Below are positions 26,799 to 36,600 of a stretch of DNA of 64,000 nt, piece after piece. Below the pieces are notes generated by a model, which saw only the letters and a program-made list of their open reading frames with translations, searched no databases and was not told the DNA's origin. This stretch comes from Flavobacteriaceae bacterium PS02338. GTDB taxonomy: Bacteria > Bacteroidota > Bacteroidia > Sphingobacteriales > Sphingobacteriaceae. A program made the position numbers and the translations under genes. Each line of letters starts with the position of its first letter. Position 1 is the first letter of the stretch. The DNA lies in NCBI GenBank assembly GCA_029959615.1, contig JASCOD010000001.1, positions 1 through 64,000 of the forward strand. The letters run 5' to 3'.

Positions 26799-28694
26799 TT
26801 AACGCTTTCTAAGGTTATCTTGTAAAAAAAGCTCTAATGCTGCATACGACTTTTTCCTTGCCTCTTCCCTATTTAATACCGTTCTGTTCTCTTCTTTTTC
26901 CAGATAAGTTACAGGTAAATTCAGTTTCTTTAATTCTTTCACAAATTGCACGGCGTCATTTCCGTTAATGCGTGGGTCTTTAGAGCTTTGGGTAATAAAC
27001 ACCGGAATTTTAACTTTATCCGCATGAAATACTGGAGAAGCCTGCCGCATATATTCAGCATCTTTATCTGGGTTACCTACAATTTCATAAAACATCTGCA
27101 AATTAGACGTTAAAAATGGCGGAATTGTTTTGAGGTAGCTAAAAAGGTTCAGCACTCCAGCACTTGAACCAGCACATTTATAAATTTTAGGATGAGCAAC
27201 AGCATTATTAATGGCAATTAAGCCACCGAAGCCATAACCATAAATAGCGATCTGCCGCGGATCTGCAATTTTTTGATCGACAAGCCATTTTACACCTTCA
27301 TTAACGTCTTGCTGTATTTTTTGTCCCCATTCCTTAAAGCCCGCAGCGTAAAATTCTTTACCATAACCGGTAGAACCACGGTAATTTACCTGCAATACTG
27401 CGTAACCTCTATTAGCCAAAAACTGAACATCGGCATTAAATCCCCACACATTACGCTGACCAGGGCCATTGTGCGGCATTACTACCACTGGTAAGTTTTC
27501 TGGTTTCAATCCTATTGGAAGGGTTAGATATCCATTAATTTTAAAACCATCAGAGGTCATATAACTAATTGGCTTCATCTCGCACATTTCATCCTCATTA
27601 ATAGATGGATTAATGTCACTTAGTTTCTTCAGAGAATTATTTTCTGCATAATATAGGTAGTAAGCCCCCGGACTACGATCGGTAAATGTTCTTACTATAA
27701 AATGTTGTTCGTTCTTATCGCTATGAATTATTCTAGACTCCGCATCCGGAATTAACTTTTCTAGGTTACCAAATAAACTTTTCGCCTCGTCATTTAAATA
27801 AAACTTCTCCTTTTTCCAAGTTTCATATACCACAAAATCCATCTTGCTACGACGTTTAGAATACTGTGCTTCTACTACATTCAGGGTATCATCAGCAAAT
27901 AAAACCTTCTTTTCTTTTCCCGAAATACAGTCTATTTCTACCAATGCATTTTTATCACGACTAACATTAGAAATGGCATAAATAATATTTGGCTTATTTT
28001 CAGAAAAAGCAACAGGCCATAAAGTAGTTTTAAAGTTATTGGTTATTATCTTTTGAAAAGATTTGAATTCGTTTTCTCTATACCAAAGTGATTCGTTTAC
28101 ACCATCGGTAGAAATAGCTATTCGTAATTTACCTTTGCTATCAGTAAGCCAATTGGTAAAATTACCTGGATTTTTAACTGCAATTAGCATCTGTCCGTTT
28201 CTCACATTTAAGCGATAAACATCAAACACCGTAGAGTCTCTTTTATTACTGGTTACTAAGAGAAACTTATCATCTATCAACTGATCTTCTAAGAGACGTA
28301 CTTTACTTTTTTCATCGGCATTTAAAAGGCGTTCTTCGGTGCCATTTTTATTAACGATATACAAATCTGTTTGAAACCTACTGCCTTCTTTTTCTTTGTA
28401 ATAGATCAGTTCGTCGTTACTTACCCAACAATAAAAATTGATATTACGTTCTTCTAGCTTAGAAACTTCGGTAATTTTACCATGTTCTAAATCTTCTACT
28501 ACAAGATGTTGCTTTTTGTCTTTAAGTGTTAGATAAGATAGGTATTTGCCATTTGGCGAAAGACGATACAAGGCCCTATCCTGCGTTTTAAAGAAATCGT
28601 TAACTGGTATCTTCCTAACTTCATTTCTTTGATTACAGGCAAAAAGCACCACCACGATTAATAACCATACATATTTTTTTACTGCAATCATCAT
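26799..28694 (-). CDS. Lipoprotein with S9 (prolyl oligopeptidase) fold but no catalytic Ser or His
   Basis: The protein has 631 residues, with the lipid-attachment Cys20 in VVVLFACNQ. An N-terminal beta-propeller region (about 40-370) is followed by an S9 alpha/beta-hydrolase domain with its usual NYRGSTGYGKEFY. The nucleophile motif reads GYGFGG instead of GxSxGG, so Gly488 replaces Ser (codon GGC at 27231-27233). The Asp loop is kept (SSKDPRING), but the His segment reads EKEENRT near residue 602 with no His. It should be a non-peptidase. It heads an operon with the kinase and regulator, so a ligand-binding or sensor role is inferred. Confidence 0.85.
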   Translation of the reverse strand: MMIAVKKYVWLLIVVVLFACNQRNEVRKIPVNDFFKTQDRALYRLSPNGKYLSYLTLKDKKQHLVVEDLEHGKITEVSKLEERNINFYCWVSNDELIYYKEKEGSRFQTDLYIVNKNGTEERLLNADEKSKVRLLEDQLIDDKFLLVTSNKRDSTVFDVYRLNVRNGQMLIAVKNPGNFTNWLTDSKGKLRIAISTDGVNESLWYRENEFKSFQKIITNNFKTTLWPVAFSENKPNIIYAISNVSRDKNALVEIDCISGKEKKVLFADDTLNVVEAQYSKRRSKMDFVVYETWKKEKFYLNDEAKSLFGNLEKLIPDAESRIIHSDKNEQHFIVRTFTDRSPGAYYLYYAENNSLKKLSDINPSINEDEMCEMKPISYMTSDGFKINGYLTLPIGLKPENLPVVVMPHNGPGQRNVWGFNADVQFLANRGYAVLQVNYRGSTGYGKEFYAAGFKEWGQKIQQDVNEGVKWLVDQKIADPRQIAIYGYGFGGLIAINNAVAHPKIYKCAGSSAGVLNLFSYLKTIPPFLTSNLQMFYEIVGNPDKDAEYMRQASPVFHADKVKIPVFITQSSKDPRINGNDAVQFVKELKKLNLPVTYLEKEENRTVLNREEARKKSYAALELFLQDNLRKR

Positions 28695-28698
28695 ATCA

Positions 28699-28706
28699 CA
28701 AAATTA
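28699..28706 (-). promoter_or_regulatory. -7 element of the S9-like lipoprotein operon
   Basis: On the minus strand this reads TAATTTTG, a perfect TAnnTTTG, ending 4 bases before the ATG at 28694 and 7 bases before the second ATG at 28691. No convincing TTG lies at the usual distance. The remaining sequence to 28972 shows no gene. Confidence 0.45.
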
Positions 28707-28972
28707 CACAACACTATTGCGGTTAAGCCATAAGCATTAACATTGTTACTTTTCTTGAAGTTTAGTTAATAATCAAATAAAACAAAAATTGCCGCTTGGT
28801 AGAAATACGGTACGTAACATTTAAAATACAGTTCGCAGTATAGCGTTATTTTATTTTCAATACGTAATTATAAGTTAAAAAATTTAATTTTAGCAATGCC
28901 GATGATTGATTAATCGGTTTGTTAGTTATTTGGTCTGCTAGACTGGTACCAAGCCTTGATCTCTTAAAATAG

Positions 28973-30781
28973 ATGAAACATTTGATATTCATATTGCTTA
29001 CTTGTTGTTTGTCCACAACCATTTGGGCACAAAACAATATTGATGAGGCTTTAGCTTACCAATACTATAAGCAAGCGGAATATGAAAAGGCGGCTTCCTT
29101 ATTAGAAAAACTGTTTAACCGCACCCGAAACGATGCCTATTTCGATATTTATTGTAACTCTTTACTTAAGATAAAGAAATACGACGAAGCGGAAACATTA
29201 ACCAAAAGGCTGGTTAAACAGTTTCCTCAAAAAATAAACTATCAAATTGCCTTAGGAAGAACTTATCAAGAAAGCGGCAGAACGGCCGAGGCCAATAAAA
29301 TTTACTATAATGCCATCCAAAACGTTCCAAAAAACGAATTTCAATTTAGGGACCTTGCCAATCAATTCTACAAATTTGAGGCATTTGATATGGTTATTAA
29401 TACATTTTTACAAGGAAGAAAGGTACTAGATAATGAACAACTATTCACGTTCGAGCTGTTGAGCATTTATCGGTTCAAAAAAGATAAATCAGCATTAATC
29501 GCAGAGTATCTTAACATATTACCATCCAACCCACAACTGATCTCGGAAGCGCAGAGCGTACTTGCCAATCTCTTCGAAAGTAACAATGATTACCAAGTAC
29601 TACAATCGGCATTGCTTAAAAAGATACAGAAAGATCCACAAAACGAAACTTTTACAGAACTACTAATTTGGCAATATATCCAACAGCAGGAGTACGAAAT
29701 GGCTCTTCGCCAGCTTATTGCCCAAGACAAGCGCACCAAAACTTCTGCCAACTTATTATTTAATACCGCTTATACTTTTACAACAAACAAAGCTTATGCT
29801 ACAGCGATTAAAGCTTACGAGTATCTGTTGGCTAAAGGACCAGAAAACGAATGGTACCTCCCTTCAAAAATTCAGTTGATTAATGCCAAGTATGAATTAG
29901 CGGTACAAGGTAAAATAGATCAAACAGCCATTAAGGCTTTGGCCGATGAGTTTTCTCAAACAATTTCTCAATACGGGATTAATAATCAAACGATTTTTGC
30001 ACTAAAAAAGCTGTCTTACTTACAGGCGTATTACCTTAATAATTTAGCGGAAGCCGAAAAAACCTTGGAACAGGCCCTAAAGGTACCCGGTCTACCAGCA
30101 ATGGAAATTGGCCAATTAAAAATTGATTTGGGGGATATTTATGTACTAAACAAACAGCCATGGGAGGCTGTATTGATCTATGAACAGGTAGCAAAACAAT
30201 ACGATAATTTACCTATCGCCAGTGAGGCTCGTTTCCGTTCTGCGAGGTTATCATTTTATCAAGGTAATTTTAAATTTGCCAAATCGCAGGTTGATGTGCT
30301 GAAAGCCTCTACATCTCAATTAATGGCTAATGATGCATTAAATTTGAGCTTGCTGATTTCCGATAATTTACAAAGCAAAAATGATAGTTTGGCACTTATG
30401 ATGTATGCTGATGCTGAAATGCTACAATTCATCAGCAACGCTACAGCTGCATTGAAAAAGCTTGATAGCATTAATATTGCTTACCCCAATAATAGCTTGG
30501 CTGATGATATTCTAATAGCAAAGGCAAAAATCTTCATTAAGAACAATGACTTTGCATCGGCAGAAACGAATCTTAAACAGTTGATTTCATTACATACGAC
30601 TAGCATTTGGATAGACGATGCCATTTTTATCCTTGCAGATCTTTACGAGACTAAGCTCAACAATATTGAAGAGGCGAAAAAGCTATATCAGCAATTGATC
30701 ACTGATTTTCCAGGTAGCATGCTCAATGCAGAAGCTAGAAAAAGATACAGGAACATCCGTGGCGATAATTTAGGCACTTAA
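28973..30781 (+). CDS. Exported tetratricopeptide-repeat protein
   Basis: The protein has 602 residues with a signal peptide (MKHLIFILLTCCLSTTIWAQ). Most of it is TPR-type helical repeats: AYQYYKQAEYEKAASLLEKL at the start, then units such as YATAIKAYEYLLAKGP and QPWEAVLIYEQVAKQY, and EEAKKLYQQLITDFPGS at the end. Such proteins scaffold periplasmic or outer-membrane assemblies; no specific role can be given. Its stop overlaps a possible ATG of the next frame by one base, but that gene more likely begins at 30796. Confidence 0.85.
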   Translation: MKHLIFILLTCCLSTTIWAQNNIDEALAYQYYKQAEYEKAASLLEKLFNRTRNDAYFDIYCNSLLKIKKYDEAETLTKRLVKQFPQKINYQIALGRTYQESGRTAEANKIYYNAIQNVPKNEFQFRDLANQFYKFEAFDMVINTFLQGRKVLDNEQLFTFELLSIYRFKKDKSALIAEYLNILPSNPQLISEAQSVLANLFESNNDYQVLQSALLKKIQKDPQNETFTELLIWQYIQQQEYEMALRQLIAQDKRTKTSANLLFNTAYTFTTNKAYATAIKAYEYLLAKGPENEWYLPSKIQLINAKYELAVQGKIDQTAIKALADEFSQTISQYGINNQTIFALKKLSYLQAYYLNNLAEAEKTLEQALKVPGLPAMEIGQLKIDLGDIYVLNKQPWEAVLIYEQVAKQYDNLPIASEARFRSARLSFYQGNFKFAKSQVDVLKASTSQLMANDALNLSLLISDNLQSKNDSLALMMYADAEMLQFISNATAALKKLDSINIAYPNNSLADDILIAKAKIFIKNNDFASAETNLKQLISLHTTSIWIDDAIFILADLYETKLNNIEEAKKLYQQLITDFPGSMLNAEARKRYRNIRGDNLGT

Positions 30782-30783
30782 TG

Positions 30784-30791
30784 TATCTTTG
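30784..30791 (+). promoter_or_regulatory. -7 element before the DUF4286 gene
   Basis: TATCTTTG is a perfect TAnnTTTG and ends 4 bases before the ATG at 30796. It lies 3 bases after the TPR stop codon. Confidence 0.5.
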
Positions 30792-30795
30792 CTGC

Positions 30796-31098
30796 ATGTT
30801 ATTATTTAACGTTACTGTAATTGTAGAAGAAGCTTCGGCAACAGAATGGTTAGAATGGATGAAAGAAATTCATCTCCCTCAGTTAATGCAAGCGGAGACC
30901 TTTGTCTCTCACCGGATTTTGAGAATAGTAGATTCTCCTAACGAAGGAGTAAGTTATTGCGTACAGTTCATCGCTGAAGATGAAGCTAAACACCAAAGCT
31001 TTTTAGATTTACATGAGCAACAGTTTACCGCTGAAATATATGCTAAATACCCTAATAAGCTAGTTATATTTAGTACGCTAATGGAATTTGTAGGATAA
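30796..31098 (+). CDS. DUF4286 family protein
   Basis: This 100-residue cytoplasmic protein begins at 30796 with MLLFNVTVIVEEASATEWL, matching the DUF4286 N-terminus; the upstream in-frame ATG at 30781 would add five residues that read through the promoter-like element. A ferredoxin-like alpha/beta dimer fold is likely from the pattern HRILRIVDSPNEGVSYCVQF. Function is unknown. The rfbC gene follows after 3 bases, so the two form an operon. Confidence 0.82.
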   Translation: MLLFNVTVIVEEASATEWLEWMKEIHLPQLMQAETFVSHRILRIVDSPNEGVSYCVQFIAEDEAKHQSFLDLHEQQFTAEIYAKYPNKLVIFSTLMEFVG

Positions 31099-31101
31099 TT
31101 T

Positions 31102-31656
31102 ATGAATGTTATAACAACCCCAATACGGGATCTTCTTATTTTTGAACCGAAAGTTTGGAAAGATAACAGAGGATATTTCTACGAGAGTTTTAGTCAGAGA
31201 ACTTTCGAGCAAGCAGGTATTAACTTATCCTTTGTGCAAGACAATCAATCTGTTTCTCAAAAAGGCACTTTGCGAGGCTTACATGCACAGGCAAACCCTT
31301 TTGCCCAAGGAAAATTGGTAAGAGTAATACAAGGTAGTGTATTAGATGTAGCTGTTGATATCAGAAAAAATTCGGCAACCTATGGTCAACATTTTACTAT
31401 TGAGTTAAGTGGCGAAAACCATAGACAACTGTGGGTTCCACCTGGATTTTTGCATGGCTTTTTAACTTTAGAGGATGATACGATTTTTACCTATAAAGTA
31501 ACCAATTATTATGATAAAGCATCCGAAATCGGCGTAATTTGGAATGATCCAACATTAAATATTGATTGGGCAGCTCATCTAGATCCCAGTGAATTTTTAT
31601 TATCTGAGAAAGATGTAGTTCTTGGTGATTTTGCGTCTTTTAACTCGCCTTTTTAA
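31102..31656 (+). CDS. rfbC: dTDP-4-dehydrorhamnose 3,5-epimerase
   Basis: RfbC (RmlC) epimerises dTDP-4-keto-6-deoxyglucose at C3 and C5 on the way to dTDP-rhamnose. The cupin has 184 residues with DNRGYFYESF, FVQDNQS, the catalytic His61 in RGLHAQ, and VPPGFLHGFLTL. RGLHAQ replaces the more common RGLHYQ, a mild variation. The other rhamnose genes rfbA, rfbB and rfbD are not in the window. It is in an operon with DUF4286 and is followed by a hairpin. Confidence 0.93.
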   Translation: MNVITTPIRDLLIFEPKVWKDNRGYFYESFSQRTFEQAGINLSFVQDNQSVSQKGTLRGLHAQANPFAQGKLVRVIQGSVLDVAVDIRKNSATYGQHFTIELSGENHRQLWVPPGFLHGFLTLEDDTIFTYKVTNYYDKASEIGVIWNDPTLNIDWAAHLDPSEFLLSEKDVVLGDFASFNSPF

Positions 31657-31662
31657 CTAAAA

Positions 31663-31701
31663 AGCCACAGATGTACAAATCAAATCTATGCATCTGTGGC
31701 T
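31663..31701. terminator. Hairpin between convergent rfbC and the OmpA-type gene
   Basis: AGCCACAGATG (31663-31673) and CATCTGTGGCT (31691-31701) are perfect 11-bp inverted repeats. On the minus strand the hairpin is followed by TTTTTAG, so it can end the OmpA transcript. The arm sequence is also that of a dispersed Bacteroidota palindrome. Confidence 0.65.
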
Positions 31702-31706
31702 ACAAA

Positions 31707-31730
31707 TTCTTCGCTACGCTCAGAATGACA
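31707..31730 (-). repeat. Half-copy of a dispersed palindrome family
   Basis: TTCTTCGCTACGCTCAGAAT followed by GACA is the inverted arm of the repeat whose other arm occurs at 17909-17936. It ends just before the stop codon of the OmpA-type gene. Confidence 0.5.
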
Positions 31731-31737
31731 AACAGCG

Positions 31738-32580
31738 CTACTGTTTAATCAAGTCGTAAAGCTCGTCCAATTTAGGAGAAAGCACAATCTCAATTCTACG
31801 GTTTTTACTTCTGCCCTCCGCATTGGCGTTATCTGCCAAGGGCTGAAACTGTCCTTTACCGGTGGCGGTCATTCTTACACTCTCCACTTTTTGCTCTTCT
31901 GTAAGGAAACGAACCACAGAAGTAGAACGTAATACGCTCAAGTCCCAATTATCTTTAATTTGACCTAAATTATTAATACGCTGCGAATCTGTATGCCCTT
32001 CTACAGCGATGTTGATATCTGGCTGCTGTTTTAAAACTTCTGCCAGTTGGGTTAAAGCTTGCTTTCCTTTTTCATCAATAATGATACTTCCGGAAGGAAA
32101 CAATAATTTATCAGTTAAGGAAACATATACTTTACCGTTTCTCACTTCAACAGTTAAACCATTTTTTGTAAAGCCTAATAACGCCTGTTGTAATTTAGCC
32201 CTAAGTTGGTCGGTTGCTTCATCTCGCTTACGTAATACTTCTTCTACTTCCTTTAAGCGTTTTTCGCGTTTTGCCAAGTCTCCGGTTAATTTGTTAATCT
32301 CGGAAGAACTGTTACTTCTCAATTTAGAATAATTAGCATCTAAATCGGTATATCTTTCGTTAAGCGCAGCCAACTGACTATTTAAAGCGGCAGTATCCAC
32401 TTGTAATCGTTTGATACGTTGTTCTAAACTTTCATTATTTAGCTGCGATGTATTCCATCCACTATTTAATGAATCCTGTTTTGCTAAAAGCGATTTATAC
32501 TTTTTAGTAGAAAGCACCACACATGAGCTTAAGGTGGCAGCAACTAAAAAAAGAGCCATAAAAAGGTTTAGTTTTTTCAT
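31738..32580 (-). CDS. OmpA/MotB-domain lipoprotein with coiled coil
   Basis: The protein has 280 residues with a lipobox ending at Cys20 (ATLSSC). Residues about 25-130 form a long coiled coil rich in Leu, Lys and Glu (for example LAKREKRLKEVEEVLRKRD). The OmpA C-terminal peptidoglycan-binding domain follows, with VEGHTDS, NWDLSVLRSTSVVRFL and EGRSKNRRIEIVL. It should tie the outer membrane to the cell wall. It is 20 bases after the DUF2461 gene on the same strand. Confidence 0.9.
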   Translation of the reverse strand: MKKLNLFMALFLVAATLSSCVVLSTKKYKSLLAKQDSLNSGWNTSQLNNESLEQRIKRLQVDTAALNSQLAALNERYTDLDANYSKLRSNSSSEINKLTGDLAKREKRLKEVEEVLRKRDEATDQLRAKLQQALLGFTKNGLTVEVRNGKVYVSLTDKLLFPSGSIIIDEKGKQALTQLAEVLKQQPDINIAVEGHTDSQRINNLGQIKDNWDLSVLRSTSVVRFLTEEQKVESVRMTATGKGQFQPLADNANAEGRSKNRRIEIVLSPKLDELYDLIKQ

Positions 32581-32600
32581 CTGTATTATCTATTGTTTGA

Positions 32601-33263
32601 TTATTGGGAAACTGCTTTACGTAAAAATAGAACGAATGGCTGAATGGTCTTGAAAGCATTTTTCAATTTATCCACGATATCCTTTTTATAAAAGTCTTCT
32701 TCTTTTAAAGGATAAATAGATATAAAGCTCTTTAGCTTTAAATGCTCTATCATCGGATGATCTATTTCATAACCTTTTGGTGCCTTCTTTAAAGTATCTT
32801 CTTTACTTAAAGAAAAAATGGTCTTGTAATCCTTATTATTGATCACTTCTAAAAACTCATCGCTGCTGTAATCTATTTCCTCTCTAATACTCTTCACCAC
32901 CTTACTTTCGGGCATCCAAAAGCCTGCACCAAAAAAACAACTGCCAGGCTCTAAATGTAAATAATAACTCGGTGTGGTAGGGCCATAACCTTTCACATCG
33001 AATGCGATACCATAATTTTTCTTGTAAGGAGCTTTGTTGGCACTAAATCTAACATCCCTATAGATTCTCAACAAACATTTTTTAGGTTCAGTATCTGCAG
33101 AAAACTCCGGATCAAGCGCTGATAGTTCTTTAATTAGAGGAGTTGTTAACGCAAACAAATCTAATTTGGCTTCTTCGTATAGATGCTTATTCTTAGCAAA
33201 CCACTCTCGGTTATTGTTTTCTGCTAACTCACGAAGAAAATCGAAGGTTGTTTTTTTCAGCAT
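32601..33263 (-). CDS. DUF2461 family protein
   Basis: The protein has 220 residues and matches DUF2461 throughout: FLRELAENNNREWFAKNKH near the start, LLRIYRDVRFSANKAPYKKN in the middle, then YYLHLEPGSCFFGAGFWMP. The family is widespread and uncharacterised; no signal peptide is present, so it is cytoplasmic. The OmpA-type lipoprotein gene follows after 20 bases. Confidence 0.9.
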   Translation of the reverse strand: MLKKTTFDFLRELAENNNREWFAKNKHLYEEAKLDLFALTTPLIKELSALDPEFSADTEPKKCLLRIYRDVRFSANKAPYKKNYGIAFDVKGYGPTTPSYYLHLEPGSCFFGAGFWMPESKVVKSIREEIDYSSDEFLEVINNKDYKTIFSLSKEDTLKKAPKGYEIDHPMIEHLKLKSFISIYPLKEEDFYKKDIVDKLKNAFKTIQPFVLFLRKAVSQ

Positions 33264-33345
33264 AAATTATCTCACTAGCAATTGCAGCCAATGTAGGAAA
33301 TTAATATGTGTTTCAGTAAAAATTAAAGGATTTTAACAGTAGAAC

Positions 33346-33591
33346 TTAAGCTACTTTTGGAATATTCTTCTTACGATAGCTTGTGTACCAAACGACCCCT
33401 ACGCCACCAGCCAACAAAAATGGAATTGCCAACAGGTACAAAACACCAGAGTTCAGACCTTTTGTTTGTGTGTTTCCATTCTTTACCCCCATCTCTGCAT
33501 TTGCAGAACACATAGCGCATTGTGCTTTTAATTCTGGCTGTATAGCCATAAGCATTAAAAAGAAAAGTAATATCGGCAGTACTTTTTTCAT
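33346..33591 (-). CDS. Small exported membrane protein with a CxxC motif
   Basis: The protein has 81 residues: a signal peptide (MKKVLPILLFFLMLMAIQPE then LKAQ), a short exported segment beginning CAMCSANAEMG, one transmembrane helix (about 50-70), and a basic cytoplasmic tail (YRKKNIPKVA). Similar small proteins with CAMC and one helix occur across Bacteroidota as uncharacterised genes. CxxC suggests metal binding or a thiol-disulfide role. On the minus strand TATCTTTA (33603-33596) lies 4 bases before the ATG, resembling the -7 element. The gene stands alone. Confidence 0.7.
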   Translation of the reverse strand: MKKVLPILLFFLMLMAIQPELKAQCAMCSANAEMGVKNGNTQTKGLNSGVLYLLAIPFLLAGGVGVVWYTSYRKKNIPKVA

Positions 33592-33651
33592 GCCCTAAAG
33601 ATAAGGGAAATAAGTATATCTAAATTCATCCATAAGTAATTAAATAAGAAT

Positions 33652-33681
33652 AGCCGTCATGCCTGAAAAGACATGACGGCT
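33652..33681 (-). terminator. Terminator after the T9SS subtilase gene
   Basis: AGCCGTCATG (33652-33661) and CATGACGGCT (33672-33681) form a perfect 10-bp stem 5 bases past the stop codon. On the minus strand the T-rich ATTCTTATTTAA follows. Confidence 0.75.
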
Positions 33682-33686
33682 CTAAT

Positions 33687-36600
33687 CTATTCTTTTATAA
33701 ACTTAGATTGAATTATTTCGCTTCCTTTGGTAAGAAGTAAAACATAGCTGCCTTTTGGCATCATACTCGAGATGGTAATTGAATTATTATTGCTTGAACC
33801 ATCATTAATAAAACTTCCACTTTGATACACTTTACCAACAATATCCAATATCTTGTAGCTATATATACCTATTGAATAGTTAGAAACGTTAAAATGGAGC
33901 ATATTATCTCTTAGCGGATTTGGATAAATCAATATTTCTTTAGTAAACAATGAAAGAACTTTAACCGTTCTTAGCTCATTAAAAGGGCTTAAGACACCGT
34001 CATTGTCTATCCCCTTTAAACGATAATAATTTATACCTAATAAGGGTTTATCATCAGACGCAGTATAACTAGCAGCACCTTTTGCTGCAACATTCAATAC
34101 GCTTACAAAATCAATTCCATTAGAGGAACGTTCTACTTCGTATCGATTTACGTTGATTTCTGTCCCTACATTCCAACTTAACCGTGTTTTACCGTTTTTC
34201 AATTCCGCAGTAAATGATCTTATGTTAACTGGAAGAGTTAAATCAAGTGTTGCATCGTATTCGTAAGCCCCTATAGTAAAAGCAGTTTCTAGCGGGCGGT
34301 CAAAGCCGGTAATGTCTATGTTTGGGACTACTGTTGAAATAGCTGACGCACCAATCGCTGGACTACCGCTATTCACTTGCAAGCCGTCATCTCTAGTTCC
34401 TAAAATACCATCAGCACCTGCTAAATCACCTATGTTACGAAACAGTGGATTGTTCGCATTTACATTAGTTACCGTATTTATGGAAGTCATGGTTCCTGTA
34501 TAATCCGCTATTACACTGTTTGTCACAATTTTACTACCCCCAGTACCGCCGCTATAAATATTCTTCCTTCCCGAAGCGGCCGCAGACGTGTTAGACCAAA
34601 ACAGATTATTTCTTATTATTGCTGGGACACTAGCACTTAAGTACAATGTTCCATTACCAGCAGCTGCATTACCATAAAAGGTACAGTTTGTAACATTCAC
34701 TATGGTATTTGCATTTCCGGTATTAAAGTTAATTGCCGAGCCATCTGCCGTTCCATAATTATTTAGAAAAAGACTATTATTTATATTAGTTAAAGATGCT
34801 GTAGTACCACTGCTACCAAATGCATAGACCCCCGATCCACTTCTACCCACATTCTGATAGAAAACACTATTGTTTATCTCTACGCTGCTAGCTATTGCCA
34901 AATAAACGGCACCTCCTCTAGCATCTGTTCCTAATCCATCATTACCTACGAACATTATATTTTTAATAATCATAGCACCACTAGTATTCAAGCCACCTCC
35001 ATATGCTCTGTTTACCGACATTCCATTAACATTTTGTGAACTGCTACTGGCACTTACCTTACCTCCAGTAATTGTGAAGCCGTCAATTACACTATAAGCA
35101 CTCCCAACTACTACATGATAAGCATTTTCTGAATTATTTGTTATTGTTAACGATGAGCCCGTACCTTGGATACTATCATCACCTTGAAAATCACCACTAA
35201 GAGTAGTCGTATTAATCTTCCAATTACGTTCACTGAGATCTGTTTCCCAGCCAGCAAAACCACCATACATTTTTAGACCATTTGCTGCATCACTTCGACC
35301 GTAAGGAAAGACAAAAGTTTTGTCTCTATTATCGCTAGAACCAGATACGGGATTAATTGTTGGCTTATAAGTTCCCGCAGCTACCCATATTTCTTTAATG
35401 GATAGATCAGTTTGAGCCTCTGCTAATACTATTGAAATATCCGAAGCAGCATTGTCCCAACTACTGCCGTCTCCGGTACCATTGGGTTTCACATAACGAA
35501 TACCGTTTACAACTGGAGTTGAAGCTGAGGTTGAAGCCTCTGTTATAATTAATGAGTAAGACTGTGATCCATTTACTAAAGTGCTTCCTTTGTGAGATAT
35601 TGTAAAAGCGTAGGTTTGTCCCTCTACTGCGTTAGCGATATATACTTGTTCTACGTTATCCCTGAAATTATCTCCTTTTGTTGCTGCCAATGCTGGATTG
35701 GCTGGATTCAACACCCAGGGATAGTAAGTCGTTATTCCATCACTGCCTCTCATATCTAAATCATTAATTAATCTTAGAGAAGTATTGTTCAATGCATTCG
35801 CCGTCGATACTGGTATAGCAGCAGGATCTGTCCAACAAATAGTTGCCACCAATGGTCCACTCTTAGCAGCAGTGATATTTACAGTATTTGTCGCTCCCTG
35901 AGCCAAAGTATATTCACTAATTAAACTACCACTTCCATTATTTAGGATAGTTTTTGCAGCTCTCTCTACGTTTAAAAGCCCCCATCCAAACTTATAATCT
36001 GGTCCTATAGCAGGACCAGCTTCACTAGTTGTGCCCAAAACAAGGCCTTTCAACGTGGCTGAGCGCATGAAATTTCCTGTCTGCTGCTTATACAATTCTT
36101 GAAGTAATACTAATGAACCAGTAGCATTTGGAGCTGCCATTGAAGTTCCTGATTTAGTACTATAGTTAGTATCGCTGGTATGTCCAGTAGAATACAGGCT
36201 TACGCCATCCGCAACAAGATCAGGTTTAATACGACCATCATCTGTTGGGCCCCAAGCACTAAAAGAAGACATAATTACATCACTTGATGATAAAGCACCA
36301 TAAGGCAAACCATTTACAGCACCTACGGTAATAATGTTTTTAGCGGTTGCGTAAGTGGCTACAATACCATAACCATCATTACTACTCATTCCAGCTGGAC
36401 GAGGGCCTACTAAAGTACCACTACTGCTATAATAATTGGCACCTACTGCTGGTCCATTTGAACTTCTATAGTTACCACCAGATTTTAGCGGCAAATAATA
36501 AGGATTATTGAAACAGATCTGATCCCAAGTTTGGGCTTTACTATCGTAATATCCAAATTTATAATCTTCATTTGCACCTGCAGCTCCCATCCATTCCCAA

